Below, one piece after another: positions 17,986 through 26,778 of a stretch of 31,947 nt of DNA. The position numbers were made by a program, and so were the translations under genes. The stretch's first letter is position 1. Each line of letters starts with the position of its first letter. The DNA comes from Gracilaria caudata (Eukaryota > Rhodophyta > Florideophyceae > Gracilariales > Gracilariaceae): assembly GCA_030374735.1 (NCBI GenBank), contig JASCIV010000210.1, forward strand, positions 1 to 31,947. Direction: 5' to 3'. The notes beneath the pieces were generated by a model. It saw only the letters and a list, made by a program, of their open reading frames with translations. It was not told the origin of the DNA and searched no databases.

Positions 17986-20514
17986 GTGTCGTCGAAGCGA
18001 AGCGCGCCACGTGTGCCGTTTCACCAATCACTACCGCCGACTCAAATCCCGACCGTTACGAACCAGCCAGTCCGCCAGTCCGTCCTGGCCTTCACGCCGT
18101 CACCACCGCAGCCCCGTCGAGCATCTCCGTCGTTCTCGCGGTCGTACATGGCTCGTCCGCTCTCTCCTCCGTCGACACCCCCCATGTCAGCGTCTCTGTC
18201 GCCGCCCTCCACTCCCCCCCACAGCAATCTGCTCAGCTCGTACGCCGCGCACATGAAGAGTCTCTCCGCCGCGCTCGACACGCGCGCGCACGCGCTGCGT
18301 AACGCCGAGGCTCGTCTGGAGAGTCGTGGCAGTGCCTTGCGGTCCCATGAGCGCGCGCTGGCCTCTCTAGAGCGTCGAATGAGATCCGAGATGACTGCTT
18401 TTCTTAAAGACGTCGCTGCTAGACAGAGGCAGCTGTCGCGGTGGGAGCAACGCGCGGAGAAGGGCAGGAAGCTCGTGGCTGCAATTACCAACAACAAGGA
18501 GCAGTTGAAAACCACCAAGACCGCGCTTGAGCACAAGAACGCTCAACTCCAGCTTGTGGAGAACGAGTACGCCGCGCTTGCGCAGTCGCGCGACGTGATC
18601 TCCTCGCAGATTGAGGCCGCCAAGACTGAACTCAACAGACTGGCTACAGAGGCCAGACGCATTTCCGACGAAAAGGTCCGACTTGAGACGCTCGCTAATC
18701 GACTGGAAATGCTCGAGACCGCCGTTAGGAAACGCGAGAGAGATATTGATGCCACGGAGGCTGCCGTCGCGCTCAAGTCAGAACGCTTGGCTTCCCTGGA
18801 GAGCTTTGAACGCGTTGTAGCCCCACTTCAAGCGTTTGTTGACGATTTTTCTGCCTTGGAACAAAGGGAAACAGTTTCGATACGCGATGATGTTGCGGAG
18901 GGGGTTCAGATTGCGCTCTTAGCTTTGCGTGACATGCACTCTAAGTTGCGAAGCTTGAAAGATACTCGCGCTCAATTGGATGCTTTGCAAGGTACCCTTG
19001 AACAGAGGGAAAACAACCTGAGGGAAAAAGAGTCTGCTGTAAGACAAAGGGAACATAACTTGGATGTCACGCAAGCCAGGATATCTAGTGAACAAGATAA
19101 GTTGTCTCTCCAGAACAATCAACTGAAAGATGGAATGCGCTCTCTTGATAATACGCGAGCGGATATTGATCGACACGAAGAAGAAATACATAAAAGGGAA
19201 CGCGAGCTTATGCAGAGGGAATCCAAGTTGCAACACCGAGAAGCTGCCATCACTCAATCTGAAAAGACACTTGCCAGAAGAGAGCACTCTATTCGAAGAG
19301 CTCATGCAGCTGTCACTGAACGGGAGACTATCATTGCTCGGCGTGAACGCGACGTAGAAACCGAACGCGCCAATTTCAACAATGTGAAACGTTCCATAGA
19401 TCTTCGCGAGGCCATGTTGGAGACCAGAGAACTCGAACTTGTGGCCAGGGAAGCGTCCCTTTCTGAAAACTCGAAGGTTAAACGACAGCCAGAAAAACTT
19501 GAACGTGATGCACAATCTGGAATTCCAAAGGCGGGTGAGCTGATTGGCGAGGAGGTTAGCAAAGAGCAATCTGTGAGTGAAGAAGGTGGCAAAGATGACA
19601 GTGGCAACGTTTCACCACCTCGAAAGCAACCGCGATTGCGCACAGTTCGACGGCAACTAGAATTTGAGACAACTCATAGAAGGCTTCCTAACGCGGGTCC
19701 GGGCGACGTACGACAGCCAGACGGTGATGATGGGGACAACGAAAGTGAGGCGGCCGCAGAGCAACTGCTACCAGAACTTGTTGGCGCCAGAGCTCTTTGG
19801 AAAGAACGCATCTTAAGACTTGAAGTGGTAGTGCGAAACATGCAGGAGAATACATGGGGACTGAAGGCCCACGTTAAGCCTGTACTCAATGTGGTGGCAG
19901 AGAGACTCGGTTCTGTGAGGAACGAAATTGAGATGGCTCCGTTGCAGCACTCGGCCGGAAGTGCAAAACGGGATTATGCGGCGGAACAAGGTCTGCAAGT
20001 GCGCTGGGGTTCTATTATGCGAGAGCAGTTGGACGCTGTGAAAGAGGTTCAAACTGGGATGTTGATCGGACTTAACAAGCAAGAGGATACGGCCAAAGCT
20101 GATGAAATGAGTGATGAATCAAGCACGATCACTACCGGAGACAGAAACAGCGGGTTGAGGAGCGCTGGTAGTTTGGAGCAGGAAAGCTCTGTGGATGCCA
20201 CTTTGGACGTCACTACGACTGTAGAACTTAGGGACGAAAACGAGGGAAAGAAGCACGCATCTCGTGCCGTCCCGTCTCTGTTCCAAGGAGTCAGAAATCG
20301 TCGCCAAACTCGCGCAAAGCACGAGGACAACATGGCACTGCAAGCAAGAGAGGAACGATTAACAAGACGTACAAGAAGGAGAATCGCTGTCGACAGTGGT
20401 CGTCTAGGCGAGCCAAGCATGAATCACGGCGAGGACGGGGCAACAGATTTGTTTCAAGAACTGGCTTCTCTGCGAAGTGAATTAGATACAATCACAGGAA
20501 TACTTAACGTATAA
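17986..20514 (+). CDS. 842-residue coiled-coil protein, possibly nuclear structural
   Basis: Intronless ORF. Residues 1-85 are Pro/Ser-rich and carry a duplicated LSPPSTPP block, giving many SP/TP sites of the kind proline-directed kinases use. Residues about 85-490 are nearly all alpha-helical coiled coil. A nonapeptide-like pattern of R-E pairs repeats many times (QRENNLREKESAVRQREHNL, KRERELMQRESKLQHRE, ERETIIARRERDVETER). A basic patch PPRKQPRLRTVRR near 540 looks like a nuclear localisation signal. The C-terminal part is mixed acidic/basic with short helices and the final helix LFQELASLRSELDTITGIL. No motor or ATPase motif is present. The layout recalls nuclear-lamina-like plant CRWN/NMCP proteins or cytoskeletal scaffolds, but I cannot claim homology. 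The upstream E2F-like site and SP/TP cluster would suit cell-cycle control. It converges on uL31 with a 70-bp gap. Confidence 0.8.
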   Translation: MSSKRSAPRVPFHQSLPPTQIPTVTNQPVRQSVLAFTPSPPQPRRASPSFSRSYMARPLSPPSTPPMSASLSPPSTPPHSNLLSSYAAHMKSLSAALDTRAHALRNAEARLESRGSALRSHERALASLERRMRSEMTAFLKDVAARQRQLSRWEQRAEKGRKLVAAITNNKEQLKTTKTALEHKNAQLQLVENEYAALAQSRDVISSQIEAAKTELNRLATEARRISDEKVRLETLANRLEMLETAVRKRERDIDATEAAVALKSERLASLESFERVVAPLQAFVDDFSALEQRETVSIRDDVAEGVQIALLALRDMHSKLRSLKDTRAQLDALQGTLEQRENNLREKESAVRQREHNLDVTQARISSEQDKLSLQNNQLKDGMRSLDNTRADIDRHEEEIHKRERELMQRESKLQHREAAITQSEKTLARREHSIRRAHAAVTERETIIARRERDVETERANFNNVKRSIDLREAMLETRELELVAREASLSENSKVKRQPEKLERDAQSGIPKAGELIGEEVSKEQSVSEEGGKDDSGNVSPPRKQPRLRTVRRQLEFETTHRRLPNAGPGDVRQPDGDDGDNESEAAAEQLLPELVGARALWKERILRLEVVVRNMQENTWGLKAHVKPVLNVVAERLGSVRNEIEMAPLQHSAGSAKRDYAAEQGLQVRWGSIMREQLDAVKEVQTGMLIGLNKQEDTAKADEMSDESSTITTGDRNSGLRSAGSLEQESSVDATLDVTTTVELRDENEGKKHASRAVPSLFQGVRNRRQTRAKHEDNMALQAREERLTRRTRRRIAVDSGRLGEPSMNHGEDGATDLFQELASLRSELDTITGILNV

Positions 20515-20584
20515 TAGACAGTGTAGCATGAACACCATATATTGGTACTAAATGAAACATGAACAGAAGATCAGCTGCTCGCGT

Positions 20585-21056
20585 TTATTCTTCGATGGTG
20601 GTGGTCTCCAAGCCCTTGCAACGCGGGTTGGAAACAGGAACGAAGGAAGCAAGTGTGTACAGAGGTTCCTTGGCATCCTCATCGTCGTTTCGCTTCCGGG
20701 ACAAGCGCACTCGGATACGGTACGGAACATTACGGACACCCGTCCTCCAGATCTCCTTGTTGAGCTTCGGGTCGACGCGCACGTCGCTAGTTCCCATGGT
20801 CCTCGTCGCGAACTCGCGAATCACTTTGATGGCACGCGGAGCCTTCCTCTTGAATCCATATCGGTACAGCCGCTTGTGCAGGTGGATGGTGTATTCGCGA
20901 GTGACCACCTCGGATCCGCGCGGCTTTCGGTCTTTTACCTGCGTTTGTTGATGAATGCTTGTGGTTAGAAGCTGCCGTTGCGAGACAAAGTTCCCATCTG
21001 CATCGAACGGGACATCGTAGCGGATTTGCAGATCACGGTGGCCTGTGACTTACCAT
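20585..21056 (-). CDS. RPL31: Cytosolic 60S ribosomal protein eL31
   Basis: The main exon 20938-20585 gives the full eL31 core: EVVTREYTIHLHKRLYRYGF, KRKAPRAIKVIREFA, MGTSDVRVDPKLNK and VRNVPYRIRVRLSRKRND. The exon opens VKDRKPRGSE after an acceptor CGCAG. Upstream, an ATG at 21056-21054 is followed at once by GTAAGT, so the first coding exon is just the start codon and the intron is 20939-21053 (115 nt, CTAAC branch). The product is 118 residues, close to the 125 of human RPL31. It sits at the exit side of the large ribosomal subunit. An intron at or near the start codon is common in ribosomal protein genes and may aid expression. The start exon is inferred from splice consensus. Confidence 0.93.
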
Positions 21057-21555
21057 GTTGTGAACGAAGAATAATACCAAATCAAAGACTCGCACCGTCG
21101 AATTGCCGGTGCGAAAGAAGGGGGAAGCCTTGTCGAAGCTAGGCTTTCGGACTACGAGTATTCGGATTGGGGATAGCGAGTTCGGTGAGTAGTACTGCTA
21201 TATGTTCGTGCTGTCGATGCCCACAGGCACCCTAACGCCGACGGCGACCGCAACAAAGTGTTGAAAATTAAAAGTTCGGACTTTTCAATGAAAAGCGGAG
21301 ATGTTTCCTGGTAAACCATGAAACATTTCGAAACTTTGGATCTGATCACATAGGCACTGCGCCCAAAGAAACTTTCTGTGGTGATCAAGGCTAGAGGGAT
21401 GATGCCGCGCATCCGCCGTGTTCCTCGCCTTGTATCTTTCGTTTCCATGCAAGATAAATTCGATAGAGGTCGGTCCAGGTTGCACCGGCGGTAGTGGAGG
21501 CGAACCCTGCGAGGCGCGCATTCCGCTGCGCTTCTCCTCCCTCTTCGAGTCAATC
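21057..21555. promoter_or_regulatory. Divergent promoter of RPL31 and the SRPBCC gene
   Basis: A 499-bp region between divergent genes. The frame of the SRPBCC gene is open upstream to 21418 but lacks an earlier ATG. No TATA box or repeat stands out. Confidence 0.4.
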
Positions 21556-22284
21556 ATGAAAGGAATTCGCAGTAACACCGCCTTCGCTTCTTCTGCTCTC
21601 TACATATCTCATTCGCCATGCTTCAACGGTATCTGTCGCACGTCCAACCGTCTTCGCCTTCATCGAGCGGCTCGTCGACCACGAACTGCAATCTATTGCA
21701 CCACGAGCGACATACCGACCAAGCCGCTCACTATCGTCGATAAGCAAGTACGCGTGGATTCCAATCTTCCGCGTGACAAGACCAGAGAAGTGCTTATCTC
21801 CATTAAGGCGGAGAACATCGGAGGTCGACGTCGCCGAATCTCAGGCGCAGTTCAAGTTGAAACGCCAATGGAACGAGTATGGAAGGTAATCACTGCTTAC
21901 GATAAGATTCATCTTTACATGCCAAACATTTTATCAAGTAACACCGAAAAGCGTGGAGACGCTTTGTACCTAGATCAAACTGGTCTCATCTCTCGCAAAC
22001 TAGCCCTTAAGTCAAGAATGTTGCTTCGCGTTTCAGAGGACTTTGCGCAAAGAAGCATAACCTTTTCTCGCGTCGAAGGACGCGATTTCCCTGAATTTGA
22101 AGGCCGTTATTCTCTCAGGGATGGGCGCGATCACGTCGTTGTCGAATATGATCTTGTCGCACTGCCATTTCCTCTCTTTCCCATGTGGATGGTCGAGCGG
22201 AAGACGTTGAAGGAAGTGCCAAAGATGCTTGCAGCAATTCGGGAAGAGGCTATCCTTGGTCGACATGTTCCAGTTGACAAATAA
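21556..22284 (+). CDS. Plastid-type SRPBCC (polyketide cyclase/dehydrase-like) lipid-transport domain protein
   Basis: I start at the first ATG, giving 242 residues; the frame upstream is open but only from a GTG. Residues 1-55 are rich in Ser, Arg and Ala and poor in acids (MKGIRSNTAFASSALYISH), as in a plastid transit peptide with an early Phe. The rest is a START/SRPBCC fold: a first strand ISGAVQVETPMERVWKVITA, the helix YDKIHLYMPNI, strands around SRKLALKSRMLLRVSED, then DFPEFEGRYSLRDG, VVEYDLVALPFPLFPMW and a C-terminal helix VPKMLAAIREEAILG. The fold encloses a hydrophobic cavity that binds lipids, quinones or pigments. Coenzyme-Q-binding COQ10 and plastid cyclase/dehydrase proteins share it. 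The ligand cannot be read from sequence. Confidence 0.75.
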   Translation: MKGIRSNTAFASSALYISHSPCFNGICRTSNRLRLHRAARRPRTAIYCTTSDIPTKPLTIVDKQVRVDSNLPRDKTREVLISIKAENIGGRRRRISGAVQVETPMERVWKVITAYDKIHLYMPNILSSNTEKRGDALYLDQTGLISRKLALKSRMLLRVSEDFAQRSITFSRVEGRDFPEFEGRYSLRDGRDHVVVEYDLVALPFPLFPMWMVERKTLKEVPKMLAAIREEAILGRHVPVDK

Positions 22285-22548
22285 TGTTCCTTTTGTTTGC
22301 AATACGACTACAGGGCATGTCTCTGTTACTTGAAAAGACCCAACAACTCTCACCAAAAACTTTGCGGTGCCCGTCGGGCACTGCAGCCACAATCGATCAT
22401 CGCACACTGCGTGGATACCACGTGAAAACGATTAAGGGAATTGTTGTCGGGCATCTTTAACGATATCTATTCAAAAAAGCGTTGCACCCATCTACGCACG
22501 TCTGTCTAAAACCCATAACTAAAATTACTTCCTGTTCTGAGAAATAAC
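22285..22548. other. Gap between converging gene ends
   Basis: 264 bp of 3' flanks for the SRPBCC gene and phosphoglycerate mutase. No further signal is supported. Confidence 0.4.
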
Positions 22549-24285
22549 TTAGCATTTCGGAACCAGGATCGATGGCAAGAAATCATCTGGCTCTTTCAAT
22601 CCCAGTAAGTTCAGAACAGTAGCGCCCAGGTTGGCAATACCAGGATGCTTGCAGTCCGGATCATCACCCCACCTCACAGAGGTGTCAATCTCGTACTTGT
22701 CCACTTCTTTCCCAATGATCATGCACGGCACGCGTTGCTTCGTATGTGACACCTTGGCTTTCCAGCCTTCAGGCTGATTTCCAGACTTCGGCTTGCCGTC
22801 CTTGCCTAACTCAGCCATAATATCGCAGTTACCATGGTCGGCTGTGAGGATGACAACTCCATCTCGGTTGATGATCCCGGGAAGAACGCGTTCAAGACAG
22901 AGATCCAAACATTCCATTGCAAGACGTGAGGCAACCATGTGTCCAGTATGTCCCACCATATCACCATTAGCATAGTTGATAACCATAAGATCCGGGTTGA
23001 AACTATCCATTTCCTCCAAAATGCTATCGGATATTTCAGCTGCTTTCATCCATGGTCTTGTGTGCTCCCTCTGCTTGTAGGATGGAATGCAGACGTACTT
23101 CTCTTTCTCTTCGTCAAACTTCGCAGCACGGTTCCCATTGTAGAAATATGTAACATGTCCGTACTTCTGCGTTTCTGACACCGAAAAGCGCTTCAATCCG
23201 TTCTTCACGACATACTCGCCTACAGTGCGTTCTATTTGAGGGGGAGAGACCAAAAACCGCTTAGGAATACCGGCATCACCGTCATATTGCATCATACCAG
23301 CGTAGCGAACTTCTGGTACCCGCTTACGATCGAAATGCCTGAGTTCTCCTTCTTCCGCTTCGAATGCCATGGAGATCTCGATAGCACGGTCTCCTCTGAA
23401 GTTCCAGAAGAGGACGGAGTCCCCATCCTGCATTGCACCTCTAGGATTGCCATCGTCGTCAACGATAACAAACGGTGGCAGATATTGATCAACCATAGAG
23501 TCATCCTTGTAGTAGTGCTCTACGGCAGAGATGCAAGACTTGAAGGTATCTAAAGTGGTATCGCCAAGACAATGCGCTCTCCAGCCATTTTCAACCATAC
23601 CCCAGTCCGCTTCATAGCGATCCATGGTGGTAACCATTCGACCACCGCCGCTAGCCACCCAAATATCAATTCCTTCCTTCCTCAAGGCGGCAAGACGTTT
23701 CTCAAGTGGACCAAAGTAGTCAAGTGCGGATCTGTCAATCACATCACGTCCATCCGCAAGAAGATGAATACGAATCCTCTTCACTCCATCATCCACAGCT
23801 CCATCAATAAGCTGGAACACATGATTCACATGAGCATGTACATTTCCATCCGAGTAGAGGCCAATCATGTGAAGCGTGTTAGTATCACTTCCAACACACC
23901 TCTCAACTAGCCACTGCCAGACTTCGCTCTTGAAATCGCCAGAGCGAAAGGCGTTGTTAACGAGCTTCGCGCCCTGATCGAAAACGCGGCCCGCTCCCAT
24001 GGCATTGTGGCCAACCTCTGAGTTTCCCATGTCTCCCATGCTTGGCAGACCAACTGACTTCCCAGACGCATCTAGCTCACAGAACAGCGACTTCGAGCCA
24101 CCAGGACCTTCGCCGGCCATGAGCTTGTCCAGAAACGGAGTGCGCGAGGTAGTGACCGCGTTCCATTCGGCGTCCGGTGCCTGTCCCACACCGTCCATGA
24201 TGACGAGGGCGACGGGACCATTTGGCTTTTCGAAACCCTCCTTCTTCGAGAGCTTCATGGTTTGGACAGAGCTTGAAGATGCCAT
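22549..24285 (-). CDS. 2,3-bisphosphoglycerate-independent phosphoglycerate mutase (iPGM)
   Basis: Intronless, 578 residues, slightly longer than plant enzymes (about 560). It interconverts 3- and 2-phosphoglycerate in glycolysis using two Mn ions and a phosphoserine intermediate. Alkaline-phosphatase-superfamily motifs are intact: VIMDGVG (Asp 31), MGDMGNSEVGHN with catalytic Ser 89, LLADGRDV near 176, FWNFRGDRA, NYANGDMVGHTGH and LTADHGNCD near 483, and SHTKQRVPC near the end. The short N-terminus MASSSSVQTMKLSKKEG is not a convincing transit peptide, so a cytosolic enzyme is likely. The first ATG was used. A TATATA-like word at 24392-24397 lies about 105 bp upstream and might place transcription start, but this is weak. 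The gene shares a 704-bp divergent region with the small ORF at 24990. Confidence 0.96.
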   Translation of the reverse strand: MASSSSVQTMKLSKKEGFEKPNGPVALVIMDGVGQAPDAEWNAVTTSRTPFLDKLMAGEGPGGSKSLFCELDASGKSVGLPSMGDMGNSEVGHNAMGAGRVFDQGAKLVNNAFRSGDFKSEVWQWLVERCVGSDTNTLHMIGLYSDGNVHAHVNHVFQLIDGAVDDGVKRIRIHLLADGRDVIDRSALDYFGPLEKRLAALRKEGIDIWVASGGGRMVTTMDRYEADWGMVENGWRAHCLGDTTLDTFKSCISAVEHYYKDDSMVDQYLPPFVIVDDDGNPRGAMQDGDSVLFWNFRGDRAIEISMAFEAEEGELRHFDRKRVPEVRYAGMMQYDGDAGIPKRFLVSPPQIERTVGEYVVKNGLKRFSVSETQKYGHVTYFYNGNRAAKFDEEKEKYVCIPSYKQREHTRPWMKAAEISDSILEEMDSFNPDLMVINYANGDMVGHTGHMVASRLAMECLDLCLERVLPGIINRDGVVILTADHGNCDIMAELGKDGKPKSGNQPEGWKAKVSHTKQRVPCMIIGKEVDKYEIDTSVRWGDDPDCKHPGIANLGATVLNLLGLKEPDDFLPSILVPKC

Positions 24286-24989
24286 TTTAGTTCAACTTGT
24301 TAAGCTTGAAAGCCTTGTTTCGCGTGAGAGCACGACGAACTGCAGCGTAAGTACAGGCGCCGTCGACGGTGTACCGACGGTACCATGTGCGTATATAAGG
24401 TTTTCTCAAACATGATGCAGATCAGAAACTTTGAGCCGCCGCGTGTGCAAAATAAGCGCAGGCGTCGGCGTGTCACGGGAACGAGGGGGCTCCCAGTAGG
24501 AACCGTGTGCAATTTCTGAGCAATCTCAGGACCATGCTTACATGGGCCCACCCAATTCGGACCGAACAATTTGCGTTGGCGAGACGGCGCTGTGGTTGGA
24601 CTGAGGGGACAATCGGAACGTATTGATTGGCTGCCTCGCAGATAACTGTGCAGAACTTCTGCAGCAAAAGTCAGGTAAATCTTATGTCGCCAAGATGGGA
24701 CGAATCTTCTGGGCGTGGCGGGCAATGATTGGCTGTTATTGGACCCATTGGGTCCAGCGTTACAGCGCGTGAATGACATGTTCCTACCCTTGTGAAGGTG
24801 CCATCCTCCGAATCTGCTTTTGATGCATGATGGAAAACTACGAAGCCACGCACATGCGAAGTGGCACTAAGTGCCTGCCAACAACTTCGCAGAGGAAAAA
24901 GGAAGCTGCCCTGGGCTCTGGGTGCCCATTTTCGAACCTTGCTTGTCCAAGAGACTTTCGGTGATGACGAGACTATACACTGAGCAGCC
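24286..24989. promoter_or_regulatory. Divergent promoter region of iPGM and the 24990 gene
   Basis: It contains GTATATAAGG at 24391-24400. A 159-codon open frame on the minus strand (24300-24779) has no ordered domain and an improbable composition, so I treat it as non-coding. Confidence 0.4.
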
Positions 24990-25433
24990 ATGACTCCTTC
25001 AAACCCAAACGTCGGCTCCTGCAAAAAGTCTACCTCTGCGACTCACACGGCGCAGTCGCTTCAGCAAGCGTATGATGCGATACGATGTCTGGAAGAGAGG
25101 GTAAATAAGTCAAAGCGACTTTTCGAACGCGAATTTCACTTGCAAGGTCTCTTAACAGAGGATCTCTCTAAACAGCTTGCTGCGAAAACGAAACCAATTC
25201 ACTTGCAGTTGGAAAGATCATCTTCGTTGCTTAACTCTATTCAGGATGAGAACGCTCTTTGGTCAGAAGCCACTCAGATGGCCAATCTATCGCAAGAAGC
25301 TGAAGATTCTCATTTTACATCCCTTCTTCGCGAAGGTGAGCGAATTGTCGAGACTGTCATGCATCATAAGTTTGACAGGAGTGAGGTAACCAGCGCAATT
25401 GATGAATTAATCCACGCCCTTGAGAACTCATGA
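24990..25433 (+). CDS. Hypothetical small helical protein
   Basis: Single-exon ORF of 147 residues from a good ATG. Not recognised. After a polar 20-residue start it is almost wholly helical, with heptad-like segments SLQQAYDAIRCLEERVNKSK, LTEDLSKQLAAKTKPIHLQL and IVETVMHHKFDRSEVTSAI, and no membrane span. This shape fits a small subunit of a larger coiled-coil assembly (kinetochore, mediator or vesicle complex), but no family can be named. Confidence 0.6.
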   Translation: MTPSNPNVGSCKKSTSATHTAQSLQQAYDAIRCLEERVNKSKRLFEREFHLQGLLTEDLSKQLAAKTKPIHLQLERSSSLLNSIQDENALWSEATQMANLSQEAEDSHFTSLLREGERIVETVMHHKFDRSEVTSAIDELIHALENS

Positions 25434-26778
25434 GTCTAGATACTCATGATCAGCTTTGCGGCTTCACCTTCGCTTCCTTGATCATCCCGTACCATAAAAC
25501 GCATGACGGAAAGCTCGAATCATACCTTAAGACGCCAGGAAGATAACGCTTCGCCTCTTGACAGTGATCACTCGCTCTCGTAATTGCTTACGTTTCTAGA
25601 GAGATCGATATGCTTACTTCCACGTCAGTGCCTTTGCAGCGGCGTGTAGGACACAGCAATTAGCATTACAATTGTCTTGCTGTGAACTACGTCTTCCTTG
25701 TTGCATCTTTCATGCAAGTTAGCCAGGTGAGGGAAAGCCTTTGGTTCTGCGTTAAGGATGTGTCTGCCGGGGCACTCATGAATAATACCTACAGCCTATT
25801 GAGGTCCTTTTCGGACCTGGAGACCTTATGCAATGGCACCATCATCAGTTTTCTTTGCATAGGAGTAAATCTGCTCTTCCGTCATTCGTCCAGCATCAGT
25901 TAAGCTTTGTTTGCTTACAACGCATGTCTGGAGCAACAAATTTCTGGCCAACCTGGGTTCAGGGAATGAGGATTGTACACGCACCTCACGAGTTGGAACT
26001 CTGAATAGTTGTCCAGTGGCATGATGCGGTGTTGAGAAACGAAGCAATCCCTCTTGCGATGTGCTTGCTTGGTGTTATGAGCGCTATATCATAAAGTGAA
26101 TGTTCTTGAGAAGAGCCTTCTGCTTCTGGAAAAGTTCTAAATGACAGCGTGAATGATGCGAGAGAGAAAGCCTTGAAGAATGCATTCGTTTATATTCCTA
26201 TCTCGGCAAGAGCCATTTTGCGGCTCTCTATCCTAAGGATTTCCAAATGTGTGGGAGCCTCTGATTTTCATGATCAAGATCATATTTCTCAGAAACTTTC
26301 CATGGTCTCTGTTGGGTGAATAGAGCAACGAGCTCAACTGACCTTCACCAAAGTCATTTATGAACTACTACACGTAGTGGTCGTCATATGTCAGCCGGCT
26401 TGACGATGCCAATGCTGCATCTGAAATGCAGAAGGTACATCAGATTTACATGAAAGGGTAAAAAGGTTACGGTGCTCAATGATCTGATGTTCTTACCTAA
26501 ATAGGGTGTTTGCTTATCGATACGTATTCACAGTTAAGCTTCGTTTCGTGCGACGAGGAAAGACTTGGCCATTTCGAAGATTTCTATCACTCGAAGGAAT
26601 CTTCCTGTCCGCTTGATGAGTTCGCTTGCTTTTAGCCAAAGATGCGGCTCCCACAGGACGATTTTCTAAAGTCCCCTCCAGACAAAAGTGCCTACACCCA
26701 ACTCTTGGGACAGCATTCTAATTGAATTCCTCTCCGAAACGAGCGTCATCTTTACCGGTAGAGCGAGCTTGATGTTTC
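25434..26778. other. Intergenic, possible small broken or spliced gene
   Basis: No firm gene. On the minus strand at 25826-26047 a 73-codon frame ends SLTDAGRMTEEQIYSYAKKT and DDGAIA, which has protein-like composition. It lacks an ATG in the open frame but could be joined to an ATG at 26018-26020 by a 66-nt GTGAGG...CCAG intron. Two small hairpins (AGGTCC/GGACCT near 25802-25818, AGAGCC/GGCTCT near 26211-26229) are also present. Confidence 0.3.

Noticed and set aside
21418..21555. N-terminal extension of the SRPBCC protein
   Set aside because: The upstream open frame begins with GTG, and the first ATG at 21556 gives a good transit peptide.
24300..24779. 159-codon minus-strand ORF upstream of phosphoglycerate mutase
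   Set aside because: It lies in the promoter region, has no ordered segment or splice continuity, and its composition is unlike the neighbouring genes.
25802..25818. Hairpin AGGTCC/GGACCT as a terminator
   Set aside because: Eukaryotic context, no gene ends there, and a 6-bp stem is expected by chance.
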